Shown here: positions 9,144 to 17,112 of the stretch, piece after piece
How the letters are laid out: each line of letters starts with the position of its first letter
Numbering within the stretch: the stretch's first letter is position 1
Assembly: GCA_030645365.1 (NCBI GenBank)
Contig: JAUSMB010000037.1
Location: 1 to 44,272 of the forward strand
Direction: 5' to 3'
From: Rugosibacter sp.
Lineage (GTDB): Bacteria > Pseudomonadota > Gammaproteobacteria > Burkholderiales > Rhodocyclaceae
Length of the DNA: 44,272 bases
Position numbers and translations under genes: made by a program
Notes under the pieces: model-generated
Told to the model about the DNA's origin: nothing
Seen by the model: only the letters and a program-made list of their open reading frames with translations
Database searches by the model: none

Positions 9144-9836
9144 ATGCGTAGCAAACAATCCGGTTTTACCCTCGTCGAAATCGCCATCGTGCTGGTCATC
9201 ATCGGCCTGCTGCTGGGTGGCGTGCTCAAGGGGCAGGAGCTGATCAACAGCGCGAAAGTGAAAAACTTCGCCACCGACTTCCGCAACATTCCGCTGTACA
9301 TCTATGGCTTTCAGGACAAGTTCAGGGCGTTGCCTGGCGATGATGCCAGCGTAGCAACGCATGTCACCGGGGCAACTCTCGCAACCACCCCAGCCGGTTT
9401 GCAAGGTAATGGGGTCATCAACGGTAACTGGGACTCAACCATTAACACGGATGAAACCTACCTGTTCTGGCAGCATGTCCGAATGTCTGGCCTGGCTGCT
9501 GGACCAACTACTGTGACTGATCCAACCTATATTCCGCGCAATGCCGAGGGCGGCAAAATTGGCATCGAATCGGGTGTCGCTGGATATATCGGCGCAATCG
9601 TCGGCCCACCGGCAATCCAGGGATTGAATGGTACTTACGTTGTCTGCTCCGACTCCATACTCGGCAAGTTTGCCAAACAGCTGGATATCACGCTGGATGA
9701 TGGCAATACGCAAACGGGTTCAGTGCGTGTAGTCAATGGCCTGACTTCGGCCACGCCCCATGTACGTGGCGCAGGCGCCCTAGCCACAACAAGCGTAGTG
9801 GATGACCAGTCTTATTCAGTATGTATGGGGATGTAA
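9144..9836 (+). CDS. Type IV prepilin-like protein
   Basis: Pseudopilin or pilin of the type IV filament/type II secretion superfamily. The 230-residue protein starts with a short charged leader MRSKQSG; the prepilin peptidase would cut after Gly7 to expose Phe8, with the conserved Glu at mature position 5 (F-T-L-V-E). The hydrophobic alpha1 helix I-A-I-V-L-V-I-I-G-L-L-L-G-G follows. The Q-x-K-F-R-A-L-P-G-D-D segment is typical of a beta/gammaproteobacterial pilin-like family. Two cysteines (in V-V-C-S-D and the C-terminal S-V-C-M-G-M) may form the D-region disulfide. It has a good Shine-Dalgarno (AAAGGA), its own sigma-54-like promoter, and a terminator directly after it, so it is a single-gene unit; no assembly genes are in the window. 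Confidence 0.88.
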   Translation: MRSKQSGFTLVEIAIVLVIIGLLLGGVLKGQELINSAKVKNFATDFRNIPLYIYGFQDKFRALPGDDASVATHVTGATLATTPAGLQGNGVINGNWDSTINTDETYLFWQHVRMSGLAAGPTTVTDPTYIPRNAEGGKIGIESGVAGYIGAIVGPPAIQGLNGTYVVCSDSILGKFAKQLDITLDDGNTQTGSVRVVNGLTSATPHVRGAGALATTSVVDDQSYSVCMGM

Positions 9837-9852
9837 TTGCCGATTTTTCCTC

Positions 9853-9881
9853 AAAAAAAGCCCGCTTCGGCGGGTTTTTTT
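9853..9881. terminator. Bidirectional intrinsic terminator between prepilin and kefB genes
   Basis: A-run, stem GCCCGC / GCGGGT closed by the stable tetraloop TTCG, then T-run on the plus strand; the flanking A7 and T7 make it usable in both directions. It ends the prepilin transcript, and its T-run overlaps the end of the convergent antiporter gene. Confidence 0.92.
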
Positions 9882-11853
9882 ATTTCCCCCGCAATAACAC
9901 CCCCTCGGCCGCCGTCACCGCAGCGGTCGCACCGAGCAGAACCACCACATCGCCCTCGATCAGTTCCAGTTCGGGCATCGGCTTCAAGCCGCTCTGCGAA
10001 CGGCGGCGTATCGCCGTTATGCCAGCGCCGACTTTTTCGAGGTCAAGGTCGCCCACACGCCGGCCGATGGCCCACGCGCCGGGCGCCAGAGTCACCGCAT
10101 GCAGGCGCGGCTGGTCGGCATCGGCCAAATGCTGACCGGCATCGGTCGCCCCATGAAAAAAGCCACGCAATAACGCGTAATGCTGCTCGCGCATTTCACG
10201 CAGGCGCTTGATCACCTTGTGCATCGGGATGCCCGATAACGCCAGCGCATGCGTGGCCAGCATCACGCTGGATTCGAGTGCTTCGGGCACCACTTCAGCG
10301 GCACCGGCAGCGTAGAGCTTTTCCATGTCTTCCTCGTTGCGCGCGCGCGAGACGATCGGCACGTCGGGCCGTAATTCGCGCACGCGATGGATCACGCGCA
10401 GCGCTGCCGCCACATCGGCGAAGGTAATGATCACCACACTGGCGCGGGCCAACCCTGCGGCAAGCAGCATTTCCTTGCGCGTGCCATCTCCCCAGGCAAC
10501 CGCTTCGCCGGCCGCAGCCGAGGCACGTACCCGCTCTGGATCGGGATCCAGCGCCATGAATGAAACACCTTCCGCTTCGAGAAAGCGCGCCAGATGCTGG
10601 CCGGTGCGCCCATAGCCGCAGAGGATGGCGTGCTTTTCGGCGGTCAGCGACTGGGCGGCGATCTGCGTGAGCTGCATCGAACGCATCAGCCATTCGGAAG
10701 CGACAAAGCGCAACACCAGCCGGTCGGCATAATGCACGATCAGCGGCGCCAACAGCAGCGAAAGCACCAGCGCGGCGAGCACCGGCTGCGACTGGTGCGG
10801 CATCAGCAGCCCCACCTCATCGCTGCGCGCCAGAACGACAAAGCCGAACTCGCCGCCCGCGCATAGCCACAGCCCGCTGCGCAACGCCGTGCCCGGCAGA
10901 CTGCCAAACAACCGCGAAAATCCACCGACGATGAGCAGCTTGAATACCAGCAAGGCAAGCAGGATGCCGATCACCAGCGGCCATTCGCCAAGCACTTGCG
11001 CAAGGTCGAGGCGCATGCCGATGGAAATGAAAAACAGCCCCAGCAGCACATCGCGGAAAGGCTTGATGTCCTCTTCCACCTGGTAGCGGTAGTCGGTCTC
11101 GCCGATCAGCATGCCTGCGATGAATGCGCCCAGCGCCAGCGACAAGCCGGCCAGCTCGGTCAACCAGGCCATGCCCAAGGTGACCAGCAATACATTCAGC
11201 ATGAATAACTCGCTGGATTTGGTGCGTGCGATGCGATAAAACCAGGCGGAGAGCACGCGTTGCCCGGCAAACAACACCAGGCCAAGCAGCAAGGCGGCTT
11301 TCAAGCCAGCCAGCAGCAGGGCTTGGGCCATAGCCTCCACCGGTTGCATCAACGCCGGAATCAACACTAGTAAAGGCACCACGGCGATATCCTGAAACAG
11401 TAAAACACCAATCACTTCGCGACCATGCGGCGCATCCAGCTCGCCACGGTCGGTCAGTAGCTTGGACAAAATCGCCGTGGATGACATCGCCAAAGCGCCA
11501 CCCAAAGCAATTCCTGCAAGCCATGAGACACCGAGCAACCGAGCCAGCAGCATGGCTACCAGCGTTGACACCATAACCTGTGCAGCGCCCAGGCCAAAAA
11601 CGATACGCTTCATGCGATACAAGCGCGCTAACGAAAACTCCAAGCCGATGGAAAACATCAAAAATACCACGCCAAATTCAGCCAAGTGGCGCGTTTGTGG
11701 CGTATCAGGCACCCATCCCAACGCATGGGGCCCCACCGCTGTACCCACCAACAGATAGCCCATAATGGGTGGCAAGCCCAGTGTGCGAAAGAGCGCAACG
11801 ACACCAACTGCCGCAGCAAGTAGCAATAAAACAAGGGGCAAGGTATCGGTCAT
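9880..11853 (-). CDS. CPA2-family K+/H+ antiporter with RCK domain (KefB/KefC-like)
   Basis: Inner-membrane cation:proton antiporter, probably K+ efflux. The 657-residue protein has an N-terminal CPA2 exchanger domain of about a dozen membrane helices (residues 1-385; hallmarks L-P-P-I-M-G-Y-L-L-V-G, F-S-I-G-L-E-F, and the core Q-D motif in L-F-Q-D-I-A-V-V-P). A TrkA-N/RCK Rossmann domain follows (about 405-520, G-Y-G-R-T-G-Q-H), then a TrkA-C domain (about 570-655). No KefF/KefG-type ancillary gene is adjacent, so glutathione gating is not assured. The TrkA-C strand L-E-K-V-G-A-G-I-T-A-I-R-R is encoded by repeat copy 3. It is divergent from kdsD across 63 bp. Confidence 0.9.
   Translation of the reverse strand: MTDTLPLVLLLLAAAVGVVALFRTLGLPPIMGYLLVGTAVGPHALGWVPDTPQTRHLAEFGVVFLMFSIGLEFSLARLYRMKRIVFGLGAAQVMVSTLVAMLLARLLGVSWLAGIALGGALAMSSTAILSKLLTDRGELDAPHGREVIGVLLFQDIAVVPLLVLIPALMQPVEAMAQALLLAGLKAALLLGLVLFAGQRVLSAWFYRIARTKSSELFMLNVLLVTLGMAWLTELAGLSLALGAFIAGMLIGETDYRYQVEEDIKPFRDVLLGLFFISIGMRLDLAQVLGEWPLVIGILLALLVFKLLIVGGFSRLFGSLPGTALRSGLWLCAGGEFGFVVLARSDEVGLLMPHQSQPVLAALVLSLLLAPLIVHYADRLVLRFVASEWLMRSMQLTQIAAQSLTAEKHAILCGYGRTGQHLARFLEAEGVSFMALDPDPERVRASAAAGEAVAWGDGTRKEMLLAAGLARASVVIITFADVAAALRVIHRVRELRPDVPIVSRARNEEDMEKLYAAGAAEVVPEALESSVMLATHALALSGIPMHKVIKRLREMREQHYALLRGFFHGATDAGQHLADADQPRLHAVTLAPGAWAIGRRVGDLDLEKVGAGITAIRRRSQSGLKPMPELELIEGDVVVLLGATAAVTAAEGVLLRGK
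10012..10037 (-). repeat. Dispersed 27-bp repeat, copy 3 (inside the antiporter gene)
   Basis: On the minus strand it reads AAAAAGTCGGCGC then TGGCATAACGGCG; the left half is identical to the consensus and the right half differs at a few positions. It is read in frame as K-V-G-A-G-I-T-A in the TrkA-C domain, where V-x-V-x-A-I-R-R is normal for the family, so the length is unchanged. Confidence 0.7.
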
Positions 11854-11882
11854 CGCTCAGGAAAATGTCTGTGGGTGATGGT

Positions 11883-11888
11883 TATAAT
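11883..11888 (+). promoter_or_regulatory. Candidate -10 box for the kdsD operon
   Basis: A perfect TATAAT lies 28 bases before the kdsD ATG in the 63-bp divergent region. No convincing -35 hexamer is present at the usual distance, so the call is tentative. Confidence 0.35.
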
Positions 11889-11916
11889 TTGCCACTATCA
11901 TAAACGCCACCCGCCC

Positions 11917-12912
11917 ATGAGCCAAACTTTCTCAACTGCTGACCGGAGTAATCTTGCCCTTGCCATGGGCCGCCGTGTCCTGGAAATCGAAGCCGCCGCC
12001 GTAGCAGCGCTGGCGCATCGCCTGGGTGATGAATTCAAAGCGGCCGTTGAGTTGATACTCGAAACTCATGGTCGAGTAATTGTGAGCGGGTTGGGCAAAT
12101 CGGGTCATGTGGCGCGCAAAATTGCCGCCACGCTTGCCAGTACCGGTACCCCGGCTTATTTCGTACACGCGGCCGAAGCCGTGCATGGCGACTTGGGCAT
12201 GATCACTCGTGATGACGTGCTTATCGCCCTATCGAACTCAGGAGAGAATGACGAGTTGCTCACCATCGTTCCCCTGGTTAAGCGGCTGGGTGGACGACTT
12301 ATCGCCATCACGGGCAATGCGACGTCATCCTTGGCCCAAGCGGCGGATGTGCATCTTGATGCGCATGTCGACCAGGAAGCCTGCCCGTTGAATCTGGCCC
12401 CCACAGCCAGCACAACCGCTGCACTGGCGCTGGGTGATGCGTTGGCAGTCGCGCTCTTGGATGCACGCGGGTTTGGCGAAGAAGACTTCGCCCGCTCGCA
12501 CCCAGGCGGCACCCTGGGGCGCAAGCTGCTCACCCATGTGAGCGATGTCATGCAAACCAATGTTCCCAGCGTGATCATGACGCAACTCGTACCCGCTGCG
12601 CTTTCCGCCATGACTCAAGGAGGAATGGGTATGGTCATAGTGTACGCAGATGCGACCAACACCACGCCCTTCGGCATTTTTACCGATGGCGACTTGCGCC
12701 GCGCGATGGCGCGCCTGGGTGATTTACGTACCATTGCGGTAAGCGATGTCATGACGCCTAACCCAAGGAGCATCGAGGCGCGCCGACTAGCGGTAGAAGC
12801 GGTGGAAATGATGGAAATGCACAAGGTAAACCAATTAGTCGTTGTCGATGATCAAGGCAAACTTTGCGGTGCCCTGAACATGCACGATTTATTTCGTGCC
12901 AAGGTCGTCTGA
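11917..12912 (+). CDS. kdsD: Arabinose-5-phosphate isomerase (KdsD/KpsF)
   Basis: Interconverts ribulose-5-phosphate and arabinose-5-phosphate, the first step of Kdo synthesis for LPS. The protein of 331 residues (from the ATG at 11917) has a SIS sugar-isomerase domain (about 40-175: G-L-G-K-S-G-H-V-A-R-K, S-N-S-G-E-N-D-E) and two CBS domains (about 205-331). The motif S-H-P-G-G-T-L-G-R-K is typical of KdsD. I prefer the ATG at 11917 to the frame's earlier ATG at 11875 because homologues begin near this point and the extra 14 residues are atypical. The stop TGA overlaps the kdsC start by one base, so the two are translationally coupled. Confidence 0.96.
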   Translation: MSQTFSTADRSNLALAMGRRVLEIEAAAVAALAHRLGDEFKAAVELILETHGRVIVSGLGKSGHVARKIAATLASTGTPAYFVHAAEAVHGDLGMITRDDVLIALSNSGENDELLTIVPLVKRLGGRLIAITGNATSSLAQAADVHLDAHVDQEACPLNLAPTASTTAALALGDALAVALLDARGFGEEDFARSHPGGTLGRKLLTHVSDVMQTNVPSVIMTQLVPAALSAMTQGGMGMVIVYADATNTTPFGIFTDGDLRRAMARLGDLRTIAVSDVMTPNPRSIEARRLAVEAVEMMEMHKVNQLVVVDDQGKLCGALNMHDLFRAKVV

Positions 12913-13451
12913 TGAATGCCCCGCTAACGAATTCGCAGCAAAATAAAGCCGCCAACATTGCCCTCATGGGATTTGATGTCGATGGCGTACTCACCGATGG
13001 CACGCTGTATTTCACCTCGGCAGGTGATGAAATGAAGGCTTTTTCCAGCCTTGACGGTCATGGCCTTCGACTGCTTCAGCACGTCGGTATCGAGGTCGTC
13101 ATCATTAGTGGCCGCCGCTCGCGCGCACTTGAACTTCGCGCCCAGAATCTGGGCATCGAATCACTGCATATGGGTATTGAAGATAAGCGCGGCGTGATGA
13201 AAAAACTCATCGAGCAACGCGGGCTTGATTTTACGCGCGCCGGATACATGGGCGACGATGTGGTTGATCTCCCCATTCTCCGCGCCTGCGGCTTTTCAGC
13301 CACCACGGCGGACGCCCATGCTGAAGTCATTAGCCGCGTCGACTACGTTGCCAGCAAAGGTGGCGGCAAAGGTGCAGCACGTGAAGTCTGTGATTTGATT
13401 CTACGGGCCCAAGGCCATTGGGATAAGCTCATGGCTGACTATTTGTCATGA
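12912..13451 (+). CDS. kdsC: 3-deoxy-D-manno-octulosonate 8-phosphate phosphatase (KdsC)
   Basis: HAD-superfamily type C0 phosphatase that releases Kdo from Kdo-8-phosphate. The 179-residue protein has the nucleophile motif G-F-D-V-D-G-V-L-T-D-G (Asp22, Asp24), motif II I-I-S-G-R, and motif III-IV G-Y-M-G-D-D-V-V-D-L-P. KdsC lacks a cap domain and works as a tetramer, and the length fits. The start at 12912 (TGATG junction with kdsD) is preferred to the frame's earlier ATG at 12864, which would lie well inside kdsD. Second gene of kdsD-kdsC-lptC-lptA. Confidence 0.96.
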   Translation: MNAPLTNSQQNKAANIALMGFDVDGVLTDGTLYFTSAGDEMKAFSSLDGHGLRLLQHVGIEVVIISGRRSRALELRAQNLGIESLHMGIEDKRGVMKKLIEQRGLDFTRAGYMGDDVVDLPILRACGFSATTADAHAEVISRVDYVASKGGGKGAAREVCDLILRAQGHWDKLMADYLS

Positions 13452-13467
13452 GCCTGGCAAGACTGAC

Positions 13468-14043
13468 ATGAGAGATCGCTTTTCGATGTTCGCGCCGCTC
13501 GTGCTAATGATTCTCTTGGTAGGCATTACTTACTGGATCAGCCATATCATGAAGGGGTCTGCTGTATCAGCTCCCCCACGACATGATCCGGATTACATCA
13601 TCTCGCACTTCAATGTACGAAAGTTTGACGTCAATGGCATGCTGCAGCACACGCTGATTGCCGAAAAAATGACGCACTATCCTGACGACGATACAACAAT
13701 TGTAATCAGCCCCCATCTCATCAGCCATCGTTCCCCGCAAACCGAGATTTTTGCGCAGCAAGCGCTGGTCAGCAAAGACTCGAAAGAAATCGACCTCATC
13801 AATGACGTTCGGATCGTGCGCCAAGCAATCGGTACACAAACACTTTCCACCCTCATGAAAACTCGTCTGCTCAAGGTTTTTCCCGATGACGAGACTGGCT
13901 ATACCTTAACCCCAGTCACTATTACACAAGGCAAAAGCATCATCAACGGTAGCCGTCTCGAGATCAACAACAAATCCGGTATTTCGGTGCTGCATGGCCG
14001 TGTGACCGGCACCCTTTACCGCAACCAGGCCACCTCGCCATGA
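13468..14043 (+). CDS. lptC: LPS export ABC transporter periplasmic protein LptC
   Basis: Bitopic inner-membrane protein that receives LPS from LptB2FG and passes it to LptA. The 191-residue protein has one N-terminal membrane helix (about 7-28, F-A-P-L-V-L-M-I-L-L-V-G-I) followed by a periplasmic beta-jellyroll (Y-I-I-S-H-F-N-V-R-K-F-D ... I-S-P-H-L). Sequence identity within the family is low, but position between kdsC and lptA is diagnostic. It starts 16 bases after kdsC and its TGA overlaps the lptA ATG (ATGA). Confidence 0.93.
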   Translation: MRDRFSMFAPLVLMILLVGITYWISHIMKGSAVSAPPRHDPDYIISHFNVRKFDVNGMLQHTLIAEKMTHYPDDDTTIVISPHLISHRSPQTEIFAQQALVSKDSKEIDLINDVRIVRQAIGTQTLSTLMKTRLLKVFPDDETGYTLTPVTITQGKSIINGSRLEINNKSGISVLHGRVTGTLYRNQATSP

Positions 14044-14693
14044 CACCTTTCCGCTACACATCCCACCACGTATTGTCCTGCATCACCCTTGCCTTACTGA
14101 TGAGCGGATCTCCCGCTGCTCAAGCCGAAAAGGCAGATCGCGACAAACCCACCAACATCGAAGCGGATACCGTCACCGTCGATGACATAAAAAAAATACA
14201 GACTTTTGAAGGCAATGTGCAATTAACCAAAGGCACTTTGATTTTTCGCGCCGAGCGCATTGTCGTAACGCAAGATGAAAACGGCTTTCAGCGTAGCGTC
14301 TCCACCGGTACAAAAACATTGCCGCGCTTTCGTCAAAAACGCGAAGGGCTGGACGAATACATTGAAGGCGAGGCCGAGCGTATTGAGTACGATACAAAAA
14401 CCGAAAAAACAGACTTTTACACTCGCGCCTGGGTCAAAAGCGGGGTGGACGAAGTACGTGGCCAATTCATCTCTTATGATGGAAAAGCAGAAACCTATGT
14501 GGTGACCAGCGGACCCAACGGCACCCGTGCCAAACCTGGCAGCAACGAGCGTGTTCGGGCTGTCATTCAACCGCGCAACTCCAAACCTGCAAACGCCACA
14601 CCTGCAGCACCGACACCGTCCTCGCGAGCAGACGGTATTCCTCTGAAAGAAACACCAACACTTAACGCCCCACGCAAGGAGACTACGGAATGA
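14040..14693 (+). CDS. lptA: LPS transport periplasmic bridge protein LptA
   Basis: Periplasmic OstA-domain protein forming the LPS bridge between LptC and LptD. The 217-residue protein has a cleavable signal (about 1-28, ...L-L-M-S-G-S-P-A-A-Q-A) and the LptA/OstA jellyroll at about 35-165 (PTNIEADTVTVDDIKK ... FEGNVQLTKGT). A Pro/Ala/Thr-rich C-terminal extension of about 50 residues follows. It overlaps lptC by 4 bases at the start. At the end it overlaps an enoyl-CoA hydratase gene by 4 bases, whereas lptB normally follows. Confidence 0.94.
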   Translation: MTPFRYTSHHVLSCITLALLMSGSPAAQAEKADRDKPTNIEADTVTVDDIKKIQTFEGNVQLTKGTLIFRAERIVVTQDENGFQRSVSTGTKTLPRFRQKREGLDEYIEGEAERIEYDTKTEKTDFYTRAWVKSGVDEVRGQFISYDGKAETYVVTSGPNGTRAKPGSNERVRAVIQPRNSKPANATPAAPTPSSRADGIPLKETPTLNAPRKETTE

Positions 14694-15466
14694 ATTACGA
14701 AAATATCATCGTCGCAACTCATGGCAAAGTCGGGCTTATCACCCTGCATCGCCCTGAAGTACTCAATGCCCTAAATGATGGGTTGATCAATGATCTGGGT
14801 ACAGCTTTACGAGTTTTTGAAGCCGATGAAAACATTGGCTGCATTGTGATCACCGGCTCAGAAAAAGCCTTTGCCGCTGGTGCTGATATTTCCTCGATGG
14901 TGAATTGGGATTACATGGAGGTCTATAAAGCCAATTTCATCACACGCAATTGGGACTGCATCGCTCAATGCCGCAAACCCGTCATTGCCGCAGTTGCTGG
15001 CTTCGCCTTGGGCGGCGGATGTGAGCTGGCTATGACCTGCGACATGATTTATGCAGCCGATACCGCCAAATTTGGCCAACCGGAAGTCAAGCTTGGCATT
15101 CTGCCGGGTGCAGGAGGGACACAGCGCCTGCCACGCGCCGTTGGTAAAGCCAAAGCCATGGACCTCTGCCTTAGTGCTCGCATGATGGACGCTGAAGAAG
15201 CAGAGCGCTGCGGCCTTGTCGCACGCATTATTCCCGCAGCAAAACTCATGGAAGAAACGCTTGCCGCTGCGACGACCATCGCCAACTTTTCGGTACCCAT
15301 GCTAATGATGATCAAAGAGAGCGTGAATCGTGCGTGGGAATCCAGCCTGCATGAAGGTTTACTGTTCGAGCGCCGCACCTTTCATGCCGCTTTTGCCATG
15401 AATGACCGCAAAGAAGGTATGGAAGCCTTTCTGCAAAAAAGAAAGCCTGCTTTCAAAAACCGGTAA
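14690..15466 (+). CDS. Enoyl-CoA hydratase/isomerase family protein
   Basis: Crotonase-fold enzyme, best match to PaaF/short-chain enoyl-CoA hydratase, adding water across trans-2-enoyl-CoA. The 258-residue protein has the oxyanion-hole segments A-F-A-A-G-A-D-I and A-L-G-G-G-C-E-L-A, and both catalytic glutamates (Glu112 in G-C-E-L, Glu132 in Q-P-E-V-K-L-G). [10 protein letters not shown] follows, as in true hydratases. Its ATG overlaps the lptA stop (ATGA), so it should be translated with the LPS genes. A role in beta-oxidation or in supplying hydroxyacyl-CoA for polyhydroxyalkanoate is possible given the phasin next door, but stereospecificity cannot be read from sequence; crotonases usually give the S-isomer. 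Confidence 0.9.
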   Translation: MNYENIIVATHGKVGLITLHRPEVLNALNDGLINDLGTALRVFEADENIGCIVITGSEKAFAAGADISSMVNWDYMEVYKANFITRNWDCIAQCRKPVIAAVAGFALGGGCELAMTCDMIYAADTAKFGQPEVKLGILPGAGGTQRLPRAVGKAKAMDLCLSARMMDAEEAERCGLVARIIPAAKLMEETLAAATTIANFSVPMLMMIKESVNRAWESSLHEGLLFERRTFHAAFAMNDRKEGMEAFLQKRKPAFKNR

Positions 15467-15573
15467 AGCTGGCAAACCGATGCTCATGCCTGTCGAGAAC
15501 AACATAAAATTACCGTGCTATTTTTATTGCTCCGCATTATTTTCTTTAAGCACTTTTTAAATTAAAAAATAAG

Positions 15574-15779
15574 TTATTGTTTTAATTGATAATTAAATTT
15601 AATTTATTTTTGTGCTTTGCAGCAAAAATAGCTTGACATTCGATTTTATCTACTTATAATTCGAATCATGTTGCAACGCACCATTTCTCTAAAAGTATCT
15701 GGAGTGAATAAGTTGGTGTTCAGAGTTAAGGGTTGTAACTGAAGTTTAATTTTTTATTGTTTTAATTTAACTGAAGTTT
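15574..15779 (+). repeat. Two pairs of exact direct repeats flanking the phasin promoter
   Basis: TTATTGTTTTAATT occurs at 15574-15587 (upstream of the promoter) and 15754-15767 (in the leader). TAACTGAAGTTT occurs at 15736-15747 and 15768-15779. In other PHA producers the repressor PhaR binds repeated short motifs before phaP; these could be such sites, though the sequences do not match a motif I can name. Confidence 0.6.
15633..15660 (+). promoter_or_regulatory. Strong sigma-70 promoter for the phasin gene
   Basis: Perfect TTGACA (15633-15638) and perfect TATAAT (15655-15660) separated by 16 bases. It lies about 200 bases before the phasin ATG, implying a long 5' leader. Confidence 0.85.
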
Positions 15780-15857
15780 CAAACTGGTTTTATTTATTTA
15801 GAACTGATCTGCAGCTACTGTCATTCAACTTTTTAATTTACTTTTAGAGGACTGATC

Positions 15858-16412
15858 ATGAACAAATTACCTGCTCAATTTGCCGAAGCTAACAAAGCCA
15901 GCGTCGAAGCCATGTTGACCATTGCCAACACCGTTTTTGCTAGCGCTGAGCGCTTGGCTGCACTTAACCTGAACACTGCCCGCACAATGCTTGAAGACAG
16001 CGTTGCAAACACCAAGGCACTGCTTTCCGCTAAAGATATTCAAGAGTTGGCCAGCATGCAAGCAACATTGGCTCAGCCCTCGCTCGAAAAAGCAGTTGCT
16101 TACTCACGCAGTGTGTATGAAATCGCTACCCAGACTCAAAGTGAGTTGGCCAAGGTTTCTGAAGCACAAATAACCGAAATGAAAGCTGGCTTGACTAACA
16201 CCTTGGATCAAGCACTCAAAAATGCACCTGCGGGTTCAGAGGCAGCTGTTGCTGCTGTTAAATCAGCAATTGCTGCTGCTAATTCCGCATATGACAATAT
16301 GACCAAGGCTGCCAAGCAAGTAACCGATATGGCCGAAGCAAACGTCGCTGCTGCGACAACGGCAACCATCCATGCCGTAGGCTCCACTGCAAAAAGCAAA
16401 AAGTCAGCTTAA
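15858..16412 (+). CDS. phaP: Phasin (PhaP family)
   Basis: Coats polyhydroxyalkanoate granules and stimulates their formation. The 184-residue protein fits the Phasin_2/PhaP family: amphipathic helices without a signal peptide, the family-like start F-A-E-A-N-K-A-S-V-E-A-M-L-T-I-A-N-T, abundant Ala, Thr, Lys and Glu, and a Lys/Ser-rich C-terminus. A good Shine-Dalgarno (AGAGGA) precedes the ATG. It is a single-gene unit with its own strong promoter and terminator, as expected for one of the cell's most abundant proteins. No phaC/phaA/phaB is in the window. Confidence 0.9.
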   Translation: MNKLPAQFAEANKASVEAMLTIANTVFASAERLAALNLNTARTMLEDSVANTKALLSAKDIQELASMQATLAQPSLEKAVAYSRSVYEIATQTQSELAKVSEAQITEMKAGLTNTLDQALKNAPAGSEAAVAAVKSAIAAANSAYDNMTKAAKQVTDMAEANVAAATTATIHAVGSTAKSKKSA

Positions 16413-16461
16413 TTACTTTTAAGCAACAAATTAGTTCTATGTAGGTTTACCGTCTCCTCCT

Positions 16462-16480
16462 CCAGTCCGCAAAGGACTGG
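16462..16480 (+). repeat. Hairpin in the phasin 3' untranslated region
   Basis: CCAGTCC / GGACTGG with a GCAAA loop, directly before the terminator hairpin. It may stabilise the transcript end. Confidence 0.6.
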
Positions 16481-16485
16481 TTTAA

Positions 16486-16514
16486 ACCCGATACCTCGGT
16501 ATCGGGTTTTTTTT
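16486..16514 (+). terminator. Intrinsic terminator of the phasin gene
   Basis: Perfect 10-bp stem ACCCGATACC / GGTATCGGGT followed by a run of T residues from 16507. It lies 74 bases after the phasin stop. Confidence 0.95.
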
Positions 16515-16545
16515 ATTCTTTTTTTAGTGGGCGGGAGCGCGCTTT

Positions 16546-16572
16546 AAAAAGTCGGCGCGGGTGATACGCCGC
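16546..16572 (+). repeat. Dispersed 27-bp repeat, copy 4 (intergenic)
   Basis: Reads AAAAAGTCGGCGC then GGGTGATACGCCGC, two mismatches from the consensus, followed by AAAG as in several other copies. It sits between two convergent terminators, outside any gene. Confidence 0.85.
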
Positions 16573-16698
16573 AAAGCATGTGCCTTAAACTTCGCTGCAA
16601 TGCCTTGAAGCCGACCGCAGGAAATGCAAGCAAATTAAAGGAGTTGAAAACGGATTGCAAAAAATTCTTGGACCCGTTATGGAGCAGAACCGTCGCTG

Positions 16699-16719
16699 AA
16701 AAATCCCTTAAAAAAGGGA
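16699..16719 (-). terminator. Intrinsic terminator for fkpB and the upstream minus-strand genes
   Basis: On the minus strand TCCCTT / AAGGGA around a TTTT loop is followed by a T-run. It lies about 20 bases after the FKBP stop codon and is the first terminator downstream of the six-gene minus-strand cluster. Confidence 0.75.
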
Positions 16720-16739
16720 CCAAAAAAATCAGTACGCCA

Positions 16740-17084
16740 TCAAGACAAGCCGAGCAACTCCACCTCAAATACCAGCGTCGCATTCGGCGGAATAACGCCA
16801 CCTGCACCGCGTGCGCCGTAGCCAAGATCAGACGGAATCGTCAATGTCCGTGTGCCACCAATTTTCATACCGACGACGCCTTCATCCCAGCCAGCAATGA
16901 CCCGGCGTCCACCCAGCAAAAACTCAAATGGCTCATTGCGGTCTTTGCTTGAATCAAATTTACGTCCATCGGTTAGCCAGCCGGTGTAGTGCACGGTGAC
17001 GACTTGTCCAGCACATGCTGGTTCGCCCACTCCCTCAATAGTGTCTTCAATTTTCAAGCCACTGGCCGTTGTGATTTGATTCAT
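16740..17084 (-). CDS. FKBP-type peptidyl-prolyl cis-trans isomerase
   Basis: Small single-domain prolyl isomerase, 114 residues, predicted cytoplasmic (no signal peptide). It has the complete FKBP active-site set: V-H-Y-T-G-W-L, F-D-S-S, F[16 protein letters not shown], and the flap [24 protein letters not shown]. The tripeptide IPP typical of active FKBPs is present. GGAG precedes the ATG. It starts 28 bases after the stop of the GGDEF-EAL gene and is followed by a terminator, so it is probably the last gene of that transcription unit. Confidence 0.95.
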   Translation of the reverse strand: MNQITTASGLKIEDTIEGVGEPACAGQVVTVHYTGWLTDGRKFDSSKDRNEPFEFLLGGRRVIAGWDEGVVGMKIGGTRTLTIPSDLGYGARGAGGVIPPNATLVFEVELLGLS

Positions 17085-17112
17085 GTTTCTTGGCTCCGAT
17101 AAGTTAATTTAA

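Larger units (their letters stand above)
15467..15857. other. AT-rich regulatory gap before the phasin gene
   Basis: No gene. The 391 bp are far more AT-rich than their surroundings, with many A/T runs. They hold a strong sigma-70 promoter (15633-15660) and a leader of about 190 bases carrying exact direct repeats. This is consistent with a regulated, long-leader mRNA for an abundant protein. Confidence 0.7.
16413..16739. other. Intergenic region between phaP and fkpB
   Basis: Holds the phasin hairpins, repeat copy 4 at 16546-16572, and the terminator of the convergent FKBP gene near 16699-16719. The stretch 16577-16698 shows no recognisable feature. Confidence 0.6.

Noticed and set aside
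12864-12911. Longer kdsC start at 12864
   Set aside because: It overlaps kdsD by 49 bases; the ATG at 12912 forms the usual TGATG junction and fits family length.
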